64,000 bases of DNA from Halovulum marinum. GTDB taxonomy: Bacteria > Pseudomonadota > Alphaproteobacteria > Rhodobacterales > Rhodobacteraceae. The notes under the pieces were generated by a model. The model ran no database searches and was not told the origin of the DNA. It saw nothing but the letters and a program-made list of their open reading frames with translations. This document shows positions 8,351 through 16,991 of this stretch, piece after piece (the stretch's first letter is position 1; each line of letters opens with the position of its first letter). The stretch is from assembly GCF_009697225.1 (NCBI RefSeq), contig NZ_WIND01000001.1:1-64000 (forward strand). The letters are read 5' to 3'. Position numbers and translations under genes: made by a program.

Positions 8351-8932
8351 TTACCGGTCGTGCATCCCCTTCCCCGCGAAGATCCTCGGCGCGTGCCTCT
8401 CCACCCGGCGCGCCCGCGTGGCCGACTGTTTCGCGTCCGAGATGTGCAGCACATAGCCGCGCTGCCGGCCCGGCGTCAGCGCCTCGAACGCGGCCTTGAA
8501 GTCAGGATCGGCATCCATCTTCGCCCGTAGCTCGTCAGGGTAGACCAACGCGCGCCTGGCCTTGAAGTCGACCTTCAGACCGGCCTTCTGAACCGCGATG
8601 GCGCTATCGATAATCGCCCGCAGAACCGGCTCCTTCTTGTCGATCTCGCCGAGGCTGCGGAACCGGATCTGCCGTGCCGCCTGCGAGTTCTTCCCCGGCG
8701 CGACCAGCACCCCCGCGGGATCGTCGATCAGCGCGCCCTTCAGGAAACCCAGCCCGACGCAATCCTTCATCGCGTACAGAATGACGACGTTCGCCCCGTC
8801 ATGCGTATAGCAGGGCTGGCGCCACTTCAGCTCCTCGGTCAGCGGAAACTCCAGCAGGATCGCGCGCAGCCGCCGGCGTTCCTCGGCCCAGGTCTTCGCC
8901 TTGTCGAAATAGGGGTCCAGTCGCATCTGCAT
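8351..8932 (-). CDS. YdeI/OmpD-associated (DUF1801-like) family protein
   Basis: This 193-residue protein has an N-terminal DUF1801-like module with conserved EELKWRQPCYTHDGANVV and a glycine-rich GLGFLKGALIDDP. A C-terminal YdeI segment follows, ending in EALTPGRQRGYVLHISDAKQ with basic residues, the usual family close. The family is widespread and poorly characterised. No signal peptide or membrane segment is present. The start at MQMRLDPYFDKAKTW is chosen because homology begins there; the ribosome-binding site is weak. Confidence 0.83.
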   Translation of the reverse strand: MQMRLDPYFDKAKTWAEERRRLRAILLEFPLTEELKWRQPCYTHDGANVVILYAMKDCVGLGFLKGALIDDPAGVLVAPGKNSQAARQIRFRSLGEIDKKEPVLRAIIDSAIAVQKAGLKVDFKARRALVYPDELRAKMDADPDFKAAFEALTPGRQRGYVLHISDAKQSATRARRVERHAPRIFAGKGMHDR

Positions 8933-9097
8933 TCCGCATCGCTTCGGGTCCGCCGCGCGCAGTTTCACCGCGCAGCACGGGGCGACTGCATCACGATCCC
9001 GAAACCGAGTCCAGTGCCGCCGCCGGCCGGCGGCGACGAGGCCGGGTGCGGGGCCGGGTGCGGGGCGGGTGCGGGGGCGGCCCACACCCGCATCAGG

Positions 9098-9481
9098 TCA
9101 GGCCGGCCGCGCGTCGTGATGGCTGCGCAGCGACCAGGCCGCGAGCGCCAGCGTCAGAAGCCCGATCACCACGAAGTTCCACGTCGCCGCGAAGGCGCCG
9201 CCTTCGGCGCCCGCCGTCAGCGCGGCGAAGCCCAGCACCCAGGGCGAGATCACCAGCCAGGCGCCGACCGCCATGTCGGCCCACTCCTCCCAGTCGTGGA
9301 ACTGGACGATCGCCAGGATCGCCATGACCGCGATGACGGCGCCGAACAGCAGCGCGTTCCACAGCGCCAGCTGCATCCCGGCGAACCCCAGGATCCAGGG
9401 CGACAGCATCAGCCAGATGCCGGCAAGCAGGCACACCACGTCCTGCCAGCCCTCGTTCGTTTTCTTCAGAAAGTCTGCCAT
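9098..9481 (-). CDS. SPW-repeat membrane protein
   Basis: This 127-residue integral membrane protein carries two SPW repeats: LAGIWLMLSPWILGF and VGAWLVISPWVLGF, each at the start of a two-helix unit. Four transmembrane helices are expected. The function of this family is unknown. The start MADFLKK is preceded by GGGGG at a good distance; a start five codons earlier is possible. It appears to be a single-gene unit. Confidence 0.87.
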   Translation of the reverse strand: MADFLKKTNEGWQDVVCLLAGIWLMLSPWILGFAGMQLALWNALLFGAVIAVMAILAIVQFHDWEEWADMAVGAWLVISPWVLGFAALTAGAEGGAFAATWNFVVIGLLTLALAAWSLRSHHDARPA

Positions 9482-9689
9482 TGCATCCCCCTCCATTGAA
9501 CGGTCTGCATCGACGGTGGCCCGCCGAGGCAGGCACTGCCGGCAACCTCGTCATGCGAGCGCCGGCATGTCCGGAGACATAGGAAAGGCCAGCCGGATTT
9601 CAAGGGGTTAGGGCGCGTTCCGGCGCAGCTTCCGCGCCGCCGCCGGTCTGCGGGCGGGGCGGCACGGCCCCGCCCGGGTGCCTCGCGCG

Positions 9690-11492
9690 TCAGTGGTTGT
9701 TGCGCGGGGTGTCCTTGCCGGCGACGTCACGGAACTCGGGCGCGCCGCGCAGCACCATGCCCTCGGCCAGCGGCTCGACCTTCTCGCGGAAGATCGCCTG
9801 CCAGGGCGTCTGGCTGGGCGGCGAGCGGTAGCCGCCGTCGGCCTCCAGCGCCTGCTGGCGCTCGGCAAGCTCGGCGTCGTCCAGCAGCACGTCCACCCGC
9901 GCCTTCGTCAGGTCGATCCGGATCCGGTCGCCGTCGCGCAGCAGCGCCAGGTTGCCGCCGTCCGCCGCCTCGGGCGAGGCGTTCAGGATCGACGGCGAGC
10001 CCGAGGTGCCCGACTGCCGGCCGTCGCCGATGCACGGCAGCGAGTGCACGCCGCGCTTCAGCAGCTCGGCCGAGGGACGCATGTTCACCACCTCGGCCGC
10101 GCCGGGATAGCCCTTGGGGCCGGCGCCGCGCATCACCAGCACCGAGTTCTCGGTCACGCCGGTGGCCGGATCGTCGATCCGGTGGTGGAAATCCTCGGGG
10201 CCGTCGAAGACCACGACATTGCCCTCGAACGCCTCGGGATCGTCGGGGTTCGACAGGTAGCGGTCGCGGAATTCCTTCGAGATCACCGAGGTCTTGAGGA
10301 TCGCGCTGTCGAACAGGTTGCCGGTCATGTTCAGGAACCCGGCCGAGGGCAGCATCGCGGTATCGACCGAGCGGATCACGTCCGGGCTGATCGAGCGCCT
10401 GTCGCCGCAGTTCTCGCCGATCGATTTGCCGTTGACGGTCAGCGCGCCGGGGTTCGGCAGCATGTCGGCGGCCATCAGCTCGCCCACCACGGCCGGCACG
10501 CCGCCGGCGCGGTGGTAATCCTCGCCCAGGTATTCGCCGGCGGGCTGCAGGTTGGTCAGCAGCGGCACGTCATGGCCGATGCGGGTCCAGTCGTCGTTGT
10601 TCAGCTCGACGCCCAGGTGCCTGGCGACCGCGTTCAGGTGGATCGGCGCATTGGTCGAGCCGCCCAGCGCCGAGCACACGGCGACCGCGTTCTCGAATGC
10701 CTCGCGGGTCATGACATCGGACGGGCGCAGGTTCTCCCACACCATGTCGACGATGCGCCCGCCGGTGCGATAGGCCATCTGGCCCCGCTCCCGGTACGGC
10801 GCGGGGATCGCCGCCGAGCCCGGCAGCTGCATGCCCAGCGCCTCGGCCAGCGAGTTCATCGTGGTCGCGGTGCCCATGGTGTTGCAGTATCCGACCGAGG
10901 GGGTCGAGGTGGCGACAAGCTCCATGAATCCGCGGTCGTCGATCTCGCCCGCGGCCAGCAGCTCGCGCGCTTTCCACACGATGGTGCCCGAGCCGGTGCG
11001 CTCGCCCTTGTGCCAGCCGTTCAGCATCGGGCCGACCGACAGCGCGATTGCCGGGATGTTCACCGTCGCCGCCGCCATCAGCAGCGCGGGCGTGGTCTTG
11101 TCGCAGCCGATCATCAGCACCACGCCGTCGATCGGATAGCCGTACAGCGATTCGACGCAGGACAGGTACGCCAGGTTGCGATCCAGCATCGCCGTCGGGC
11201 GCTTGCCGGTTTCCTGGATCGGGTGCACCGGGAACTCGATGCAGGTGCCGCCGGCGGCGGTGATGCCGTCGCGCACCCGCTTGGCCAGTTCCATGTGGTG
11301 CCGGTTGCAGGGCGACAGGTCCGAGCCGGTCTGCGCGATGCCGATGATCGGCTTGCGCTCGGCCAGTTCCTCCATCGTCAGGCCATAGTTGAGATAGCGC
11401 TCCAGGTAGAGGGCGGTCATCTCGGGGTCGTCGGGATTGTTGAACCACTTGCGCGAGCGCAGGTCTTCCGGCTTGACGGGCTTGTCGGTCAT
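9690..11492 (-). CDS. IlvD/Edd-family sugar-acid dehydratase (xylonate dehydratase-like)
   Basis: This 600-residue iron-sulfur dehydratase removes water from a sugar acid to give a 2-keto-3-deoxy acid. The three presumed [2Fe-2S] ligands are Cys62 (SPCNRHH), Cys130 (IGCDKTTPA) and Cys203 (GYCNTMGTA). The C-terminal [18 protein letters not shown] motif is characteristic. Length and the [15 protein letters not shown] and [11 protein letters not shown] segments fit D-xylonate or L-arabonate dehydratases better than dihydroxy-acid dehydratase (IlvD). The exact substrate cannot be read from sequence. With the sugar 1-dehydrogenase at 4.8 kb it suggests a non-phosphorylative route besides the xylose-isomerase operon at 37.7-45.7 kb. 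Confidence 0.9.
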   Translation of the reverse strand: MTDKPVKPEDLRSRKWFNNPDDPEMTALYLERYLNYGLTMEELAERKPIIGIAQTGSDLSPCNRHHMELAKRVRDGITAAGGTCIEFPVHPIQETGKRPTAMLDRNLAYLSCVESLYGYPIDGVVLMIGCDKTTPALLMAAATVNIPAIALSVGPMLNGWHKGERTGSGTIVWKARELLAAGEIDDRGFMELVATSTPSVGYCNTMGTATTMNSLAEALGMQLPGSAAIPAPYRERGQMAYRTGGRIVDMVWENLRPSDVMTREAFENAVAVCSALGGSTNAPIHLNAVARHLGVELNNDDWTRIGHDVPLLTNLQPAGEYLGEDYHRAGGVPAVVGELMAADMLPNPGALTVNGKSIGENCGDRRSISPDVIRSVDTAMLPSAGFLNMTGNLFDSAILKTSVISKEFRDRYLSNPDDPEAFEGNVVVFDGPEDFHHRIDDPATGVTENSVLVMRGAGPKGYPGAAEVVNMRPSAELLKRGVHSLPCIGDGRQSGTSGSPSILNASPEAADGGNLALLRDGDRIRIDLTKARVDVLLDDAELAERQQALEADGGYRSPPSQTPWQAIFREKVEPLAEGMVLRGAPEFRDVAGKDTPRNNH

Positions 11493-11638
11493 AATGTTCC
11501 TCCGAAACTCATTCGGGGCATTGCGTGCCATTGGCTGGCGGCCGGCCCCGAGCGGCGTGCGCCATTAATGCCGCGACCGGCGGGCGGATGCCAACGGTTT
11601 ATTCCCGAAATCGTACCGGCACGACACCGGCGCCGGCG

Positions 11639-11944
11639 CTACCGCTTCTGGCAGTACAGCGAGTAGAGCACGTCCAGCACCGCCTCGGCCTCGAGGCTGG
11701 CCAGCCCGTGCAGGATCGTCTGGCCCTTGCGGCGGGTACCCACCAGCCCGGCGTCGCGCAGCCGCTTGAGCTGCTGCGACATCGCCGGCTGCGACAGCCC
11801 GCACTGCTCGGCCAGCTCGCCGACCGAGGCCTCGCCTTCGCGCAGGCGGCACAGCACCAGCAGCCGCGGCTCGGACGCCAGGCTGGACAGCAGCGCGGCG
11901 GCAGACTTCAGCTGCACGGGATCGAACCGGACGGTATCCAGCAT
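11639..11944 (-). CDS. ArsR-family persulfide-responsive repressor (SqrR/BigR type)
   Basis: This 101-residue winged-helix repressor has its recognition helix in LSQPAMSQQLKRLRDAGLV. Two cysteines, Cys32 and Cys98, are 66 residues apart, the spacing of the redox pair Cys41/Cys107 in SqrR and of the matching pair in BigR. Those proteins form a tetrasulfide link when persulfides rise and release DNA. An additional Cys48 is present. It is divergent from two YeeE/YedE genes and a persulfide dioxygenase, the classic BigR operon. The start at 11944 is preferred: AAGG lies upstream, and the longer version would run into the AT-rich operator region. Confidence 0.9.
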   Translation of the reverse strand: MLDTVRFDPVQLKSAAALLSSLASEPRLLVLCRLREGEASVGELAEQCGLSQPAMSQQLKRLRDAGLVGTRRKGQTILHGLASLEAEAVLDVLYSLYCQKR

Positions 11945-11956
11945 CGGCACACCTTG

Positions 11957-11980
11957 TATATTCGATATCACTTATATATC
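11957..11980. promoter_or_regulatory. AT-rich operator/promoter region of the sulfur-response locus
   Basis: The 82-base gap between the repressor and the first YeeE/YedE gene holds an AT-rich block (TATATTCGATATCAC then TTATATATC) centred on the palindrome GATATC. BigR/SqrR operators are AT-rich imperfect palindromes, so this is the likely binding site for autoregulation and control of the divergent operon. The exact half-sites are inferred. Confidence 0.5.
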
Positions 11981-12026
11981 ATCCCGGGCAAGGCCGCAAC
12001 CGCGGCACAGACAAGGGATGCGCACC

Positions 12027-12461
12027 ATGCCAACCGAGTTCACACCCTGGGCATCGCTGCTGGGCGGCATGATGATCGGCGCCAGCGCGGTGCTGCTGAT
12101 GGCCACCGCCGGGCGCATCGCCGGGATCAGCGGGCTGACCGTACGCCTGCTGACGCGCGGCGACGACGGCGAGGCGCGCGGCGTCTCGGCGCTGTTCGTG
12201 CTGGGCCTGCTGCTGGCCGCGCCGCTGTGGCGGCTGACCACCGGCGACTGGCCGGTGCAGAGCGTTCCGGACAACCTGGGCCTGATGGCCGTCGCCGGGC
12301 TGCTGGTCGGCTTCGGCGCGGTGTACGGCAGCGGCTGCACCTCGGGGCACGGCGTCTGCGGGATCTCGCGCGGCTCGCCGCGGTCACTGGCGGCGACGCT
12401 GACCTTCATGGCCACCGCCGTCGTCACCGTGTTCGTCGTCCGCCATCTGATCGGACTGTAG
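12027..12461 (+). CDS. YeeE/YedE-family sulfur transporter subunit (PmpA-like)
   Basis: This 144-residue membrane protein belongs to the sulfur-compound transporter family. It has about four transmembrane helices and the conserved GSGCTSGHGVCGISR motif, whose cysteines line the substrate path in family structures. It is the first gene of the persulfide operon and is followed after 13 bases by its partner subunit. AAGGG nine bases upstream supports this start over an alternative ATG three codons earlier. The transported species is probably thiosulfate or a related reduced sulfur compound. Confidence 0.9.
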   Translation: MPTEFTPWASLLGGMMIGASAVLLMATAGRIAGISGLTVRLLTRGDDGEARGVSALFVLGLLLAAPLWRLTTGDWPVQSVPDNLGLMAVAGLLVGFGAVYGSGCTSGHGVCGISRGSPRSLAATLTFMATAVVTVFVVRHLIGL

Positions 12462-12474
12462 GGGGGATCGGCTG

Positions 12475-12909
12475 ATGAGGCAGGTTTTCGCGCTTCTGTC
12501 GGGGCTGATCTTCGGCCTCGGGCTGGTGCTGTCGGGCATGGCCAACCCGGCCAAGGTCCTGAACTTCCTGGACCTGGCCGGCAGCTGGGATCCCAGCCTT
12601 GCGTTCGTCATGGGCGGCGCCATTGCCGTCACCGCGCCCGGCTTCGCGCTGCTGACCCGGCGCCGCGAACGGCCGCTCCACGCGGCGCGGTTCCACCTGC
12701 CCACGGCGCGCGATCTGGACCCGCGGCTGCTGGGCGGCGCGGCGGTGTTCGGCGTGGGCTGGGGGCTGGGCGGCTTCTGCCCCGGCCCGGCGCTGACCGC
12801 GCTGCCGGTCGCCGCCACCGGCACGCTGGTGTTCGTGCCGACGATGCTGGCCGGCATGTGGCTGGCCCGGCGCACCGCGACGCCGCGCCGGCGCAGCGCC
12901 GCGGCCTGA
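12475..12909 (+). CDS. YeeE/YedE-family sulfur transporter subunit (PmpB-like, DUF6691)
   Basis: This 144-residue membrane protein is the partner of the preceding gene. It shows the second half-site motifs SGMANPAKVLNFLDLAGSWDPSLAFVMG, reported here in parts: SGMANPAKVLNFLD and GSWDPSLAFVMG. GWGLGGFCPGPAL carries a conserved cysteine. Four helices are expected. Pairs of such short subunits replace the single long YeeE/YedE protein. It lies 13 bases after the first subunit and 22 bases before the persulfide dioxygenase, in one operon. Confidence 0.88.
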   Translation: MRQVFALLSGLIFGLGLVLSGMANPAKVLNFLDLAGSWDPSLAFVMGGAIAVTAPGFALLTRRRERPLHAARFHLPTARDLDPRLLGGAAVFGVGWGLGGFCPGPALTALPVAATGTLVFVPTMLAGMWLARRTATPRRRSAAA

Positions 12910-12931
12910 GATTTCAGCGAGGGAGAGACCC

Positions 12932-13828
12932 ATGGACTATCCGCTAGACCTGTCCGTCACCCCCGAGGTCGAGGCGTTCTTCGACCCCGAAAGCAACACC
13001 TTCAGCTATGTGGTGAAGGATCCCGCCTCGGACGCCTGCGCGGTGATCGATTCGGTGATGGACATCGACTACGCCGCCGGTCGGATCGCCTTCGAGCACG
13101 CCGACCAGATCATCGAGTACATCCGCAGCAACGGGCTGACGCTGGAATGGATCATCGAGACCCATGTCCACGCCGACCACCTGTCCGCCGCGCCCTACAT
13201 CCAGGACAAGCTCGGCGGCAGGATCGGCATCGGCGAGAAGATCTGCGTGGTGCAGGACGTGTTCGGCAAGATCTTCAACGAGGGCACCGAGTTCCAGCGC
13301 GACGGCAGCCAGTTCGACCGGCTGTTCAGGGACGGCGACACCTACACCATCGGCACGATGGCGGCCTTCACCATGTACACGCCCGGCCACACCCCCGCCT
13401 GCATGACGCATGTCATTGGCAATGCCGCCTTCGTCGGCGACACGCTGTTCATGCCCGACGGCGGCTCGGCGCGGGCCGATTTCCCCGGCGGCGACGCCGG
13501 CGATCTGTACGATTCGATCCAGAAGGTTCTCAGCCTGCCCGACGAGATGCGGCTGCTCATGTGCCACGACTACGGCCCCGGCGGCCGCGAGGTCCAGTAC
13601 GAGACCACGGTGGCCGAGGAGAAGGCGAACAACATCCACGTCGGCCACGGCACCAGCCGCGAGGAGTTCATCAAGATGCGCACCGAACGCGACGCGACGC
13701 TGAACATGCCCCGGCTGATCATCCCGTCGCTGCAGGTGAACATGCGCGCCGGCGAGGTGCCGAAGGACGCGCAGGGCAACCCGATGCTGAAGGTGCCGAT
13801 CAACGGGCTCCAGCGCCGGACCGAGTGA
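12932..13828 (+). CDS. Persulfide dioxygenase (Blh / ETHE1-like metallo-beta-lactamase fold)
   Basis: This 298-residue non-heme iron enzyme oxidises glutathione persulfide to sulfite. Metal and second-shell residues are seen in THVHADH (His78, His80, Asp82, His83), PGHTP (His153), GDTLF (Asp170) and CHDY (His212). The length and the C-terminal KMRTERDATLNMPRLI segment fit the Blh subgroup linked to BigR, where the enzyme removes sulfide or persulfide stress. It is the last gene of the operon, and GGGAGAG just upstream supports the start. Confidence 0.92.
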   Translation: MDYPLDLSVTPEVEAFFDPESNTFSYVVKDPASDACAVIDSVMDIDYAAGRIAFEHADQIIEYIRSNGLTLEWIIETHVHADHLSAAPYIQDKLGGRIGIGEKICVVQDVFGKIFNEGTEFQRDGSQFDRLFRDGDTYTIGTMAAFTMYTPGHTPACMTHVIGNAAFVGDTLFMPDGGSARADFPGGDAGDLYDSIQKVLSLPDEMRLLMCHDYGPGGREVQYETTVAEEKANNIHVGHGTSREEFIKMRTERDATLNMPRLIIPSLQVNMRAGEVPKDAQGNPMLKVPINGLQRRTE

Positions 13829-13910
13829 ACGCGCCCGCGGCGCGGCGCCGCCGGCCAGCCCACCCCAGCGCCCGCGGGCGGGATCGGACTCCCGCCCGTC
13901 GGGCATCATT

Positions 13911-13934
13911 CTGCAAACTGTGCAATTTTTGCAG
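13911..13934. promoter_or_regulatory. Candidate LacI-family operator upstream of the regulator
   Basis: Arms CTGCAAA (13911-13917) and TTTGCAG (13928-13934) are exact complements across 10 bases. A tighter TGCAA/TTGCA dyad (13921-13933) is nested within. It sits 35-58 bases before the LacI gene. The same TGCAA half-sites recur upstream of the 2-hydroxyacid dehydrogenase, suggesting autoregulation plus control of the operon. Confidence 0.55.
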
Positions 13935-13968
13935 TTGGACTTTCCGGCCCAGCCGCTAGACTGCACGC

Positions 13969-15009
13969 ATGCAGAAGACGCGCAAGAAAACCCGCCCCGG
14001 TCAGAGCGATATCGCCAGCGCGCTTGGCGTGTCGGTCAGCACCGTCAGCCGCGCGCTGGCGGACTCGCCGGCAATCAACGACGACATCAAGCACCAGGTG
14101 CAACAGGTCGCGCGGCAGATCGGCTATCCTGTGCGCCAGGCGCCGCGGGTCGAGGCGTTCGAGCGCATCTCCCTGATCACCTCGATCGGCGCGCTGAACG
14201 ACAGCCGCTCGTCGATCTACGCCAGCATGATCAACGGCATCCGCGCCGCCGCGGCGCCGGTCTGCGCCCGCATCGAAAGCAGCATCACCCGGTCGCGCAC
14301 GCTGCACGATCAGCCGCTGGACGGCAGCTTCGGGCCGCGTTCGGGGGTCATCTTCCTCGGCCTCGTGCCCAGCCCCGAGGTCGCCGCCGACATCGCCGCG
14401 CGGGGCATCCCGGCGGTGGTCTCGAACGGCGTCGACCAGGACTACCGGATCGACTCGATCGCTCCCGCGAACTTCGGCGGGGCGCGGCTGATGGGCCGGC
14501 ACCTGACCGGGCTGGGGCACCGCGACTTCCTGTATCTGCAGGGAATCGGCCGCGCAACGCTGCGGCGCCGACTGGACGGGTTCCGCCAGCACGTCGAGGC
14601 CGAGGGCGGGCATATCGTCGGCGTGTTCGACGACGGCTCCAGCCTGAACGAAGAGACCTTCGAGCGTTTCACCGCCTGGCTGAAGGCCGAGCGCGGCGAC
14701 GCCACGGCGCTGTTCTGCTTCAATGACGGCGCCGCCGCCTGGGCGCTCGAGGCGACCCGCGCCGCCGGGCTGTCGGTGCCGGACGATCTGTCGGTGGTCG
14801 GCTTCGACGACATGCCGATCGCGTCGATGACGACACCGCCGCTGACCACCTTCCGCATCGACTGGGACGCGCTGGGCGAGCAGACGGTCGAGCTGCTGCA
14901 CCAGCGCCTGCGCGAACCGCAGCGCCCGGTGCAGTTCGTGCAGGTCGGCGGCACGCTGATCGAGCGCGAAAGCGTTCAGCGACTGCAGCGCGTGCCCGAC
15001 CCCGCCTGA
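13969..15009 (+). CDS. LacI-family transcriptional regulator of the adjacent sugar operon
   Basis: This 346-residue regulator has an N-terminal LacI helix-turn-helix (QSDIASALGVSVSTVSRALADSPAI). A periplasmic-binding-protein-like effector domain follows, with the conserved SVVGFDDMPIASMTTPPLTT near the C-terminus. It stands in front of the catabolic and transport operon starting at 15180, and matching TGCAA dyads flank it. It probably represses the operon until a sugar or sugar acid binds. The last codons and stop lie in a three-copy 15-base tandem repeat. Confidence 0.92.
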   Translation: MQKTRKKTRPGQSDIASALGVSVSTVSRALADSPAINDDIKHQVQQVARQIGYPVRQAPRVEAFERISLITSIGALNDSRSSIYASMINGIRAAAAPVCARIESSITRSRTLHDQPLDGSFGPRSGVIFLGLVPSPEVAADIAARGIPAVVSNGVDQDYRIDSIAPANFGGARLMGRHLTGLGHRDFLYLQGIGRATLRRRLDGFRQHVEAEGGHIVGVFDDGSSLNEETFERFTAWLKAERGDATALFCFNDGAAAWALEATRAAGLSVPDDLSVVGFDDMPIASMTTPPLTTFRIDWDALGEQTVELLHQRLREPQRPVQFVQVGGTLIERESVQRLQRVPDPA

Positions 15010-15042
15010 TCCGACCCCGCCTGATCCGGCCCCGCCTGATCC
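14998..15042. repeat. Three 15-base tandem repeats over the LacI stop codon
   Basis: Units GACCCCGCCTGATCC (14998-15012), an identical copy (15013-15027) and a copy with one change (15028-15042). Each carries the codons Asp-Pro-Ala-stop in the same frame; only the first is used. It resembles the duplications over stop codons at 22777 and 48037. Confidence 0.85.
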
Positions 15043-15103
15043 GCCGCCGTGCGCCGCGTGCATACAGCAATCGCGCTCGACCCGAGCAACTTTTTTCCCA
15101 GTC

Positions 15104-15123
15104 TGCAATTTTTATCTATTGCA
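15104..15123. promoter_or_regulatory. Candidate LacI-family operator before the catabolic operon
   Basis: TGCAAT (15104-15109) and ATTGCA (15118-15123) are exact complements across 8 bases in the AT-rich promoter region of the operon. They share the TGCAA half-site with the dyad upstream of the LacI gene. Confidence 0.5.
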
Positions 15124-15179
15124 AATATCTTGCCAAAACGGCTAGCTGAAGCGGCAACGACGCGACAGGATTCGACGGC

Positions 15180-16184
15180 TTGGCAAAAATTGCACTCCTG
15201 ATGCCCGACGGCACCTTCCAGCGGCAGATCAGCGCCGCGCACCTGGCCCGGCTCGAGTCGGTGGCCGGGGCGGGCAACGTCCTGCGCTTCGCCGGGCTGG
15301 ACGCGCTGACCGCCGATCCGGCGGCGGCGCAGGTGGCGGTGATCGTCACCGGCTGGGGCGCGCCGCTGCTCGACGCCGCGGCCGCCCGCGCGCTGCCGGC
15401 GCTGCGGCTGATCGCGCACGGCGCGGGTACGCTGCGCACCATCGTCGATCCGGCGCTGTTCGACCTGGGCATCCGCGCCACCAACAGCGCCTGCGCCAAC
15501 GCGGTGCCGGTGGCCGAGTTCACGCTGTCCTGGATCCTGCGCTGGAACAAGCGGCTGCCGCAGTTCGAGGCCGCCTACAAGGCGTCCACCGCCTGTTTCG
15601 CCGCGCGCGGCGAGGCCCCGTACCAGCGTATCGGCAACATCGGCAAGACCATCGGCGTGATCGGCGCCTCGCGCGTCGGCCGCAAGCTCATGCAACTCTT
15701 GCAGAGCTTCGACCTCGACGTCGCCCTCTACGACCCGCTGCTGGCGGCGTCGGAGTTCCCGGCGCTGGGCGCGCGTCGCGCGGACCTGGACGCGGTGATG
15801 GCCGCCGACATCGTTTCGGTGAACGCGCCGCTGCTGCCCGAGACGCGGCACATGATCGGCGCGGCGCAGCTGGCGCGGATGACCGACGGCGCGCTGCTGA
15901 TCAACACCGCGCGCGGCGGGCTGGTCGACCACGACGCGCTGCTGGCCGAGCTGCGGTCGGGGCGGATCAGCGCCGTGCTCGACGTGACCGAGCCGGAGCC
16001 GCTGCCCGAGGGCTCGCCGTTCCTGGCGCTCGACAACTGCTGGCTGACGCCGCATGTCGCCGGCTCGCTGGGGACCGAGATCCACCGCATGACCGACAGC
16101 GTGATCTCGGAAATCGCGCTGTTCCTGTCCGAAGGCCGCCTGCGGCACGAGGTCGGCCCGGCGAACTGGGCCACCGCCGCATGA
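15180..16184 (+). CDS. D-2-hydroxyacid dehydrogenase family protein
   Basis: This 334-residue NAD-dependent dehydrogenase probably interconverts a 2-hydroxy acid and 2-keto acid. Catalytic residues of the family are visible: Arg245 (NTARGGLVD), Glu273 (DVTEPEPLP) and His292 (LTPHVAGS). The nucleotide-binding loop reads GASRVG, so the second glycine of the usual GxGxxG is replaced by serine. The start is TTG at 15180; the first ATG is seven codons later and would cut into the first beta strand. It opens the operon. Its stop overlaps the next start by four bases. Confidence 0.86.
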   Translation: MAKIALLMPDGTFQRQISAAHLARLESVAGAGNVLRFAGLDALTADPAAAQVAVIVTGWGAPLLDAAAARALPALRLIAHGAGTLRTIVDPALFDLGIRATNSACANAVPVAEFTLSWILRWNKRLPQFEAAYKASTACFAARGEAPYQRIGNIGKTIGVIGASRVGRKLMQLLQSFDLDVALYDPLLAASEFPALGARRADLDAVMAADIVSVNAPLLPETRHMIGAAQLARMTDGALLINTARGGLVDHDALLAELRSGRISAVLDVTEPEPLPEGSPFLALDNCWLTPHVAGSLGTEIHRMTDSVISEIALFLSEGRLRHEVGPANWATAA

Positions 16185-16990
16185 CGGCGCCGGCGTTCCT
16201 TCCCGGCCTGTGCTCGGTCACCTTCCGCCAGCTGGCGCCGCCGCGGATCGCGGCGCTGGCCGCCGAGGCCGGGCTGCGCGCGGTGGAATGGGGCATGGAC
16301 GGGCACCTGCCGCCGGGCGATGCGGCGACCGCGCGCCGGCTGCGCGCGCTGGCGGCGGACCACGGGCTGATCACGCCCACCGCCGGCAGCTACCTGCGCT
16401 GCGACGATCCGGCCGAGGACCCGGCGCCGACGCTCGACGCCGCCGCCGAGCTGGGCGCGCGCTGCGTGCGCGTCTGGGCCGGCCGGCAGGGCAGCGACCG
16501 GACCGGTGACCGCGCCGCCGCCGTCGTCGCCACCCTCCGCCGCCATTGCGAGGCCGCCGCCGGGCGCGGGCTGGTGCTGGGGCTGGAATACCACCGCAAC
16601 ACCCTGACCGACACGCCAGAAAGCGCCGCCCGCCTGCTGGCCGAGGTCGATCACCCCGCGCTGGTCGCCTACTGGCAGCCGCGCGGCGACGGCACCCGCG
16701 GCGCGATGGCCCGCGAGCTGGCGCAGCTGGCCCCGCACCTGGCACATCTGCACGTCTTTCACTGGCGCGACTACGCCGACCGGCTGCCCCTTGCGCAGGG
16801 CCGCGCGCTCTGGGCCGAGCGGCTGGCCGCCGCCGCCGCGACGCCCGCGCCGGAGGCCGGTCCGCGCTGCGCCTTTCTCGAATTCGTCCGCGGCGACGAT
16901 CCCGAAGCGTTCCGGGAAGATGCCGCAATCCTGATCGGCCTGCTGAACGATACGGCCGACACCAAGATCAAGAACCCCGTGGGAGGATAA
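16181..16990 (+). CDS. TIM-barrel sugar isomerase/epimerase (xylose isomerase-like)
   Basis: This 269-residue protein has the AP-endonuclease-2-like TIM barrel of sugar phosphate isomerases and epimerases. Strand-end motifs include LRAVEWGMDGHL, CVRVWAG, LGLEYHRNTLTD and HLHVFHWRD, which supply the expected acidic and histidine metal ligands. The substrate cannot be read from sequence. Translation is coupled to the dehydrogenase (ATGA overlap), and the binding-protein gene starts one base after its stop. A cytoplasmic isomerisation step after uptake is likely. Confidence 0.83.
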   Translation: MTAPAFLPGLCSVTFRQLAPPRIAALAAEAGLRAVEWGMDGHLPPGDAATARRLRALAADHGLITPTAGSYLRCDDPAEDPAPTLDAAAELGARCVRVWAGRQGSDRTGDRAAAVVATLRRHCEAAAGRGLVLGLEYHRNTLTDTPESAARLLAEVDHPALVAYWQPRGDGTRGAMARELAQLAPHLAHLHVFHWRDYADRLPLAQGRALWAERLAAAAATPAPEAGPRCAFLEFVRGDDPEAFREDAAILIGLLNDTADTKIKNPVGG

Positions 16991-16991
16991 G

